Below, piece by piece: positions 61,515 through 64,000 of a stretch of 64,000 nt of DNA. Within the stretch, counting starts at the first letter, position 1. The number at the start of each line of letters is the position of its first letter. The translations under genes were made by a program, and so were the position numbers. Source of the DNA: Bugulina stolonifera (Eukaryota > Bryozoa > Gymnolaemata > Cheilostomatida > Bugulidae). A model generated the notes under the pieces. That model worked only from the letters and a program-made list of their open reading frames with translations. It had not been told where the DNA came from and searched no databases. The stretch is taken from assembly GCA_935421135.1 (NCBI GenBank), contig OW285187.1, forward strand, positions 7,006,001 through 7,070,000. The letters are read 5' to 3'.

Positions 61515-61831
61515 TTAAGGTGCAAACACACGAGAGCGTTTTGGGGCGAATTTGACGCTCGCGAATCGCCAGAGTGTCAACGCTCTCAAAACGCTCGAGC
61601 TCAGCCAGTCGAGGTATTGAGACGATTCGCTCGACACTGATTGGCTGGTAAACAGAGTTAGTAAACATAAACACGTGGATTATCGCGGGGTGAATACATA
61701 CCGGCATGTCATTGGCAAATGGTAAAATCGCCGCGCTCTTCGTTCGCCCTGTGTGTTTATCAAGGGCATAGCGTTCGACGCTTGACCAGAAAACGCTCGC
61801 CCCAAAACGCTCCCGTGTGTTTGCACCTTAA
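61515..61831. mobile_element. TTAA-flanked MITE
   Basis: A 309-bp GC-rich element (61519-61827) with long inverted ends: GGTGCAAACACACG on both sides, one mismatch, then GAGCGTTTTGGGGCGA. Both flanks are TTAA, the target duplication of piggyBac and Kolobok elements. Inside are more copies of AACGCTC/GAGCGTT motifs. No coding capacity. Confidence 0.85.
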
Positions 61832-62044
61832 TAGATAGCATTATAAATCATTGGTTAGAACACAGTGTTCACCCAGATCCTTCCAGATTGCAGATCTGCA
61901 AAAGTAAATGAGAATGTTTTTGGGTGTCACTTTCACCTTATAATTTCGAGTATACTTCGTATACTATTTGAGTTTGTTATATTGTCAACTTGGATTAAGC
62001 GGCGAATAGAATAGGAAGGGTAAGATTGACTTCAATCCAAATTA

Positions 62045-62680
62045 AACGCCACTCTGATTTAATCGTACAAAACAATGTTTTTTTACAGACTAGGTACTAC
62101 TGTGATTCCTTGGACTGATAAAACTCGTTATCTTGGGATAACCCTACAACAGGATTTGAAGTTTGATCAACACATCGCTCAAAAAACAGTCAAAGCAAGC
62201 AGAATACTGGGAGCTATCAAACATACTCTACACTGTGCATCGACCAAAAGTCGATTACTTGCATACACTAGTTTGTGTAGACCAATCCTGGAGTATGCAG
62301 ACACCGTGTGGGATCCAACAAGTAAGCAGACCATTGAATACATAGAAAGGATTCAGTGTAAAGCAGTTCGCTTCATCAGTAATCTAAAGGGACGTGAAAG
62401 TGTCACTGCAGCCAAAAATCTTCTTGGACTAGTACCCCTCGAGTGTAGGAGACGAAATCATCGAATGACTTTACTTCACAAAATTCTCCAAGATGAGGAG
62501 AGCCACAATACACTATCCTCCAGTTACAATGAAATTGTTGAAAGCCGCTCGCAAACAACCATGACAACCAGAGCTGCAGCCAGAGGCGAACTAACATCAA
62601 TTTCTGCCACAACCAATGTATACCATAATAGTTTTCTCCCTCGAACAATCCGAGATATAAGAATTGGCTATCCCGAATAA
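62045..62680 (+). mobile_element. 5'-truncated non-LTR retrotransposon, reverse-transcriptase C-terminus
   Basis: The open frame (62075-62680) carries the familiar end of CR1/L2/Jockey-type reverse transcriptases: RYLGITLQQDLKFDQHI, then LCRPILEYADTVWDP, IEYIERIQCKAVRFI and LGLVPLECRRRNHRM, finishing with a stop. The catalytic part is absent, as expected for 5' truncation on insertion. The frame is intact over 200 codons, so the copy is fairly young. The exact clade is not assignable by eye. Confidence 0.85.
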
Positions 62681-62904
62681 AAGTAAATCAGCGATACGCT
62701 GTATTATTGACCTTTTCACTGTAGCACACTGTTAGTAATGAGGCATTCAACTTGCACAATTTGTGATAATAGAATGTTCTATCAACGACGAGTGAGTAAC
62801 GAGTGAGTATGTGATTGTGTAAATCATATCATTCATGATCATCATGACATGTCATCATGATCTTGATCATGATCTGATGATCCCATCATCGTGGCCGTCA
62901 GTTC

Positions 62905-63109
62905 AGCACCTCAGTGAAGTAGAACAGTGTGATTAGGCAGTGATTCAGATTTTACAGCGTATGCCTACTGCTGTTTTTGAGGTTTGCATGATGATTATCA
63001 CTATGATTAAATGATAATGTAAATCCTCAAAAAACTGCAGTAGTACGCTAACGCTGTAAAAAATCTAAATCATTGTGACTGTCTAAGCACACTGTACCAC
63101 TAAGGTGCT
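62905..63109. mobile_element. Fold-back MITE / long hairpin
   Basis: Two arms of about 75-80 bp are imperfect reverse complements, separated by about 35 bp. Matching blocks include ACAGTGTG, AGATTTT, TTACAGCGT, TACTGC and TTTTTGAGG, and the outer ends GCACCT/AGGTGC. RNA from here would fold into a long stem. No target duplication is clear. Confidence 0.75.
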
Positions 63110-63115
63110 CCCTTT

Positions 63116-64000
63116 GCTTATAGGAATTCAAGAGCATACTATTTCTTCAAAGATATCATATGCTTGCACAATTTCGATTATTATTCAGTATGGTAGGCTT
63201 AATTAATCAAATGGTCAGTCAAGTCACTCTCAGCCACAGTGTTAGCCATCACTTGGACTTTCTTTGTCTTGACTTTGTAGTTCAAGCGGCACTTTGGCAT
63301 TAGATTATTTTAATTTCTTATGTATTGACTTAATTTTTATTTAAATGTGCCATATTATTTATCAATAAATATACAATTTTGTATATTAATATTATAAATA
63401 TTTAGTATTATAATTGTTGTATAACTCGCTCTTATTTAATTTTGTTTATAATATAATTATAATGATGGCTTCATTTCCATTTCTATAGTTATTTATTATT
63501 TATATATAATGTATAATTGTAATAATACTTATTTAGGCTATAATAGGCTAATTATATTATTATATTTAAGTAAGTTATTTTTATTTAAATTATTGTAATC
63601 TATTATATATTAATATAAAAATTATAATTTTGTTTGTAGATATTTATTTATGCTATATTGTCTTGTAATTTGCTGCTGCTGTCATAGAATAATTTTATAT
63701 TATCGTAATTCATATTTGTTATTACATAATACATAATGATGGGCTATATGTAGCCTAATAGTAACAGTTCTATAACAATGGGAAATGTATAAGACTAACA
63801 CTGTATTACTGTCATTGCTAGCATCTGAGCTGGACATTCACACCAGATGTTAGACCAGCTCTTTGAACACCTAATTTTGTCTCTAATAAGCCATGGTAAT
63901 CGATCACAACCTGTCACTAGCAGCAATTACTTTTGGTTTCAGTTGCTTGAGTATTAGCTTCTTATTGCCTTATAGCCTTAAATTATAGGATAGTGCTAGA
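63116..64000. other. AT-rich noncoding end of window
   Basis: Very AT-rich, with no open frame of note and no repeat with a clear unit. Confidence 0.6.

Noticed and set aside
1..64000. CRISPR array, bacterial operon or phage content
   Set aside because: The window is clearly spliced eukaryotic DNA; tandem repeats here lack unique spacers of constant length.

Overview
The window is AT-rich eukaryotic DNA with spliced genes on both strands and long introns. A metazoan T-box gene, a dispanin (CD225) membrane protein and a CXC-domain protein of a kind I associate with sponge and cnidarian genomes suggest an early-branching invertebrate. A sponge is my best guess, with low certainty. Splice boundaries were read by eye from GT/AG signals and phase continuity. 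No transcript evidence was available.

Layout. (1) 795-7143, minus: an eight-exon gene whose exons join in perfect phase into 1,563 codons. It encodes an N-terminal Cys/His zinc-binding region, a PIN/XPG-like acidic-motif domain and a C-terminal CXC domain. Codon 817 is an in-frame TGA. (2) 8725-17505, minus: an eight-exon T-box transcription factor of about 701 aa, with an in-frame 21-bp coding minisatellite in exon 1. (3) 17.5-24.4 kb: noncoding, with AT-rich and ACATGT simple repeats. (4) 24.5-54.5 kb, plus: the most unusual part. A six-exon module (M1, 24528-27857) and a row of further exons (V1 32165, V2 35958, V3 38327, V4 41283 plus V5 43390, V6 45877, V7 48186, V8 about 50146) each carry an ATG with a purine at -3. 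Every module ends at a splice donor in phase 2. The next strong coding acceptor, at 52186, accepts phase 2 and opens a four-exon constant region of 317 codons (52186-54529). This reads as a cluster of alternative first exons sharing one 3' module. (5) 58356-59418, plus: two exons encoding a dispanin/CD225 two-helix membrane protein. Its first visible exon also has a phase-2 acceptor, so it may be a second 3' end for the same cluster. (6) 59.4-64 kb: decayed mobile DNA, including a TTAA-flanked MITE, a 5'-truncated LINE reverse transcriptase and a fold-back element.

Mobile elements within genes: a hAT-type deletion derivative with an 8-bp target duplication (27906-28708), a tRNA-derived SINE (27481-27680), a second hAT-like element (55869-57082) and a MITE in a T-box intron (10570-10820). 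Several minisatellites (10, 17, 21, 28, 32 and 131 bp units) are scattered through introns and exons.

If the cluster model holds, one locus would join any of at least eight unrelated basic N-termini to a common Asn/Ser-rich tail with a basic coiled-coil end, and perhaps to a membrane anchor. The T-box and CXC genes are probably independent neighbours.
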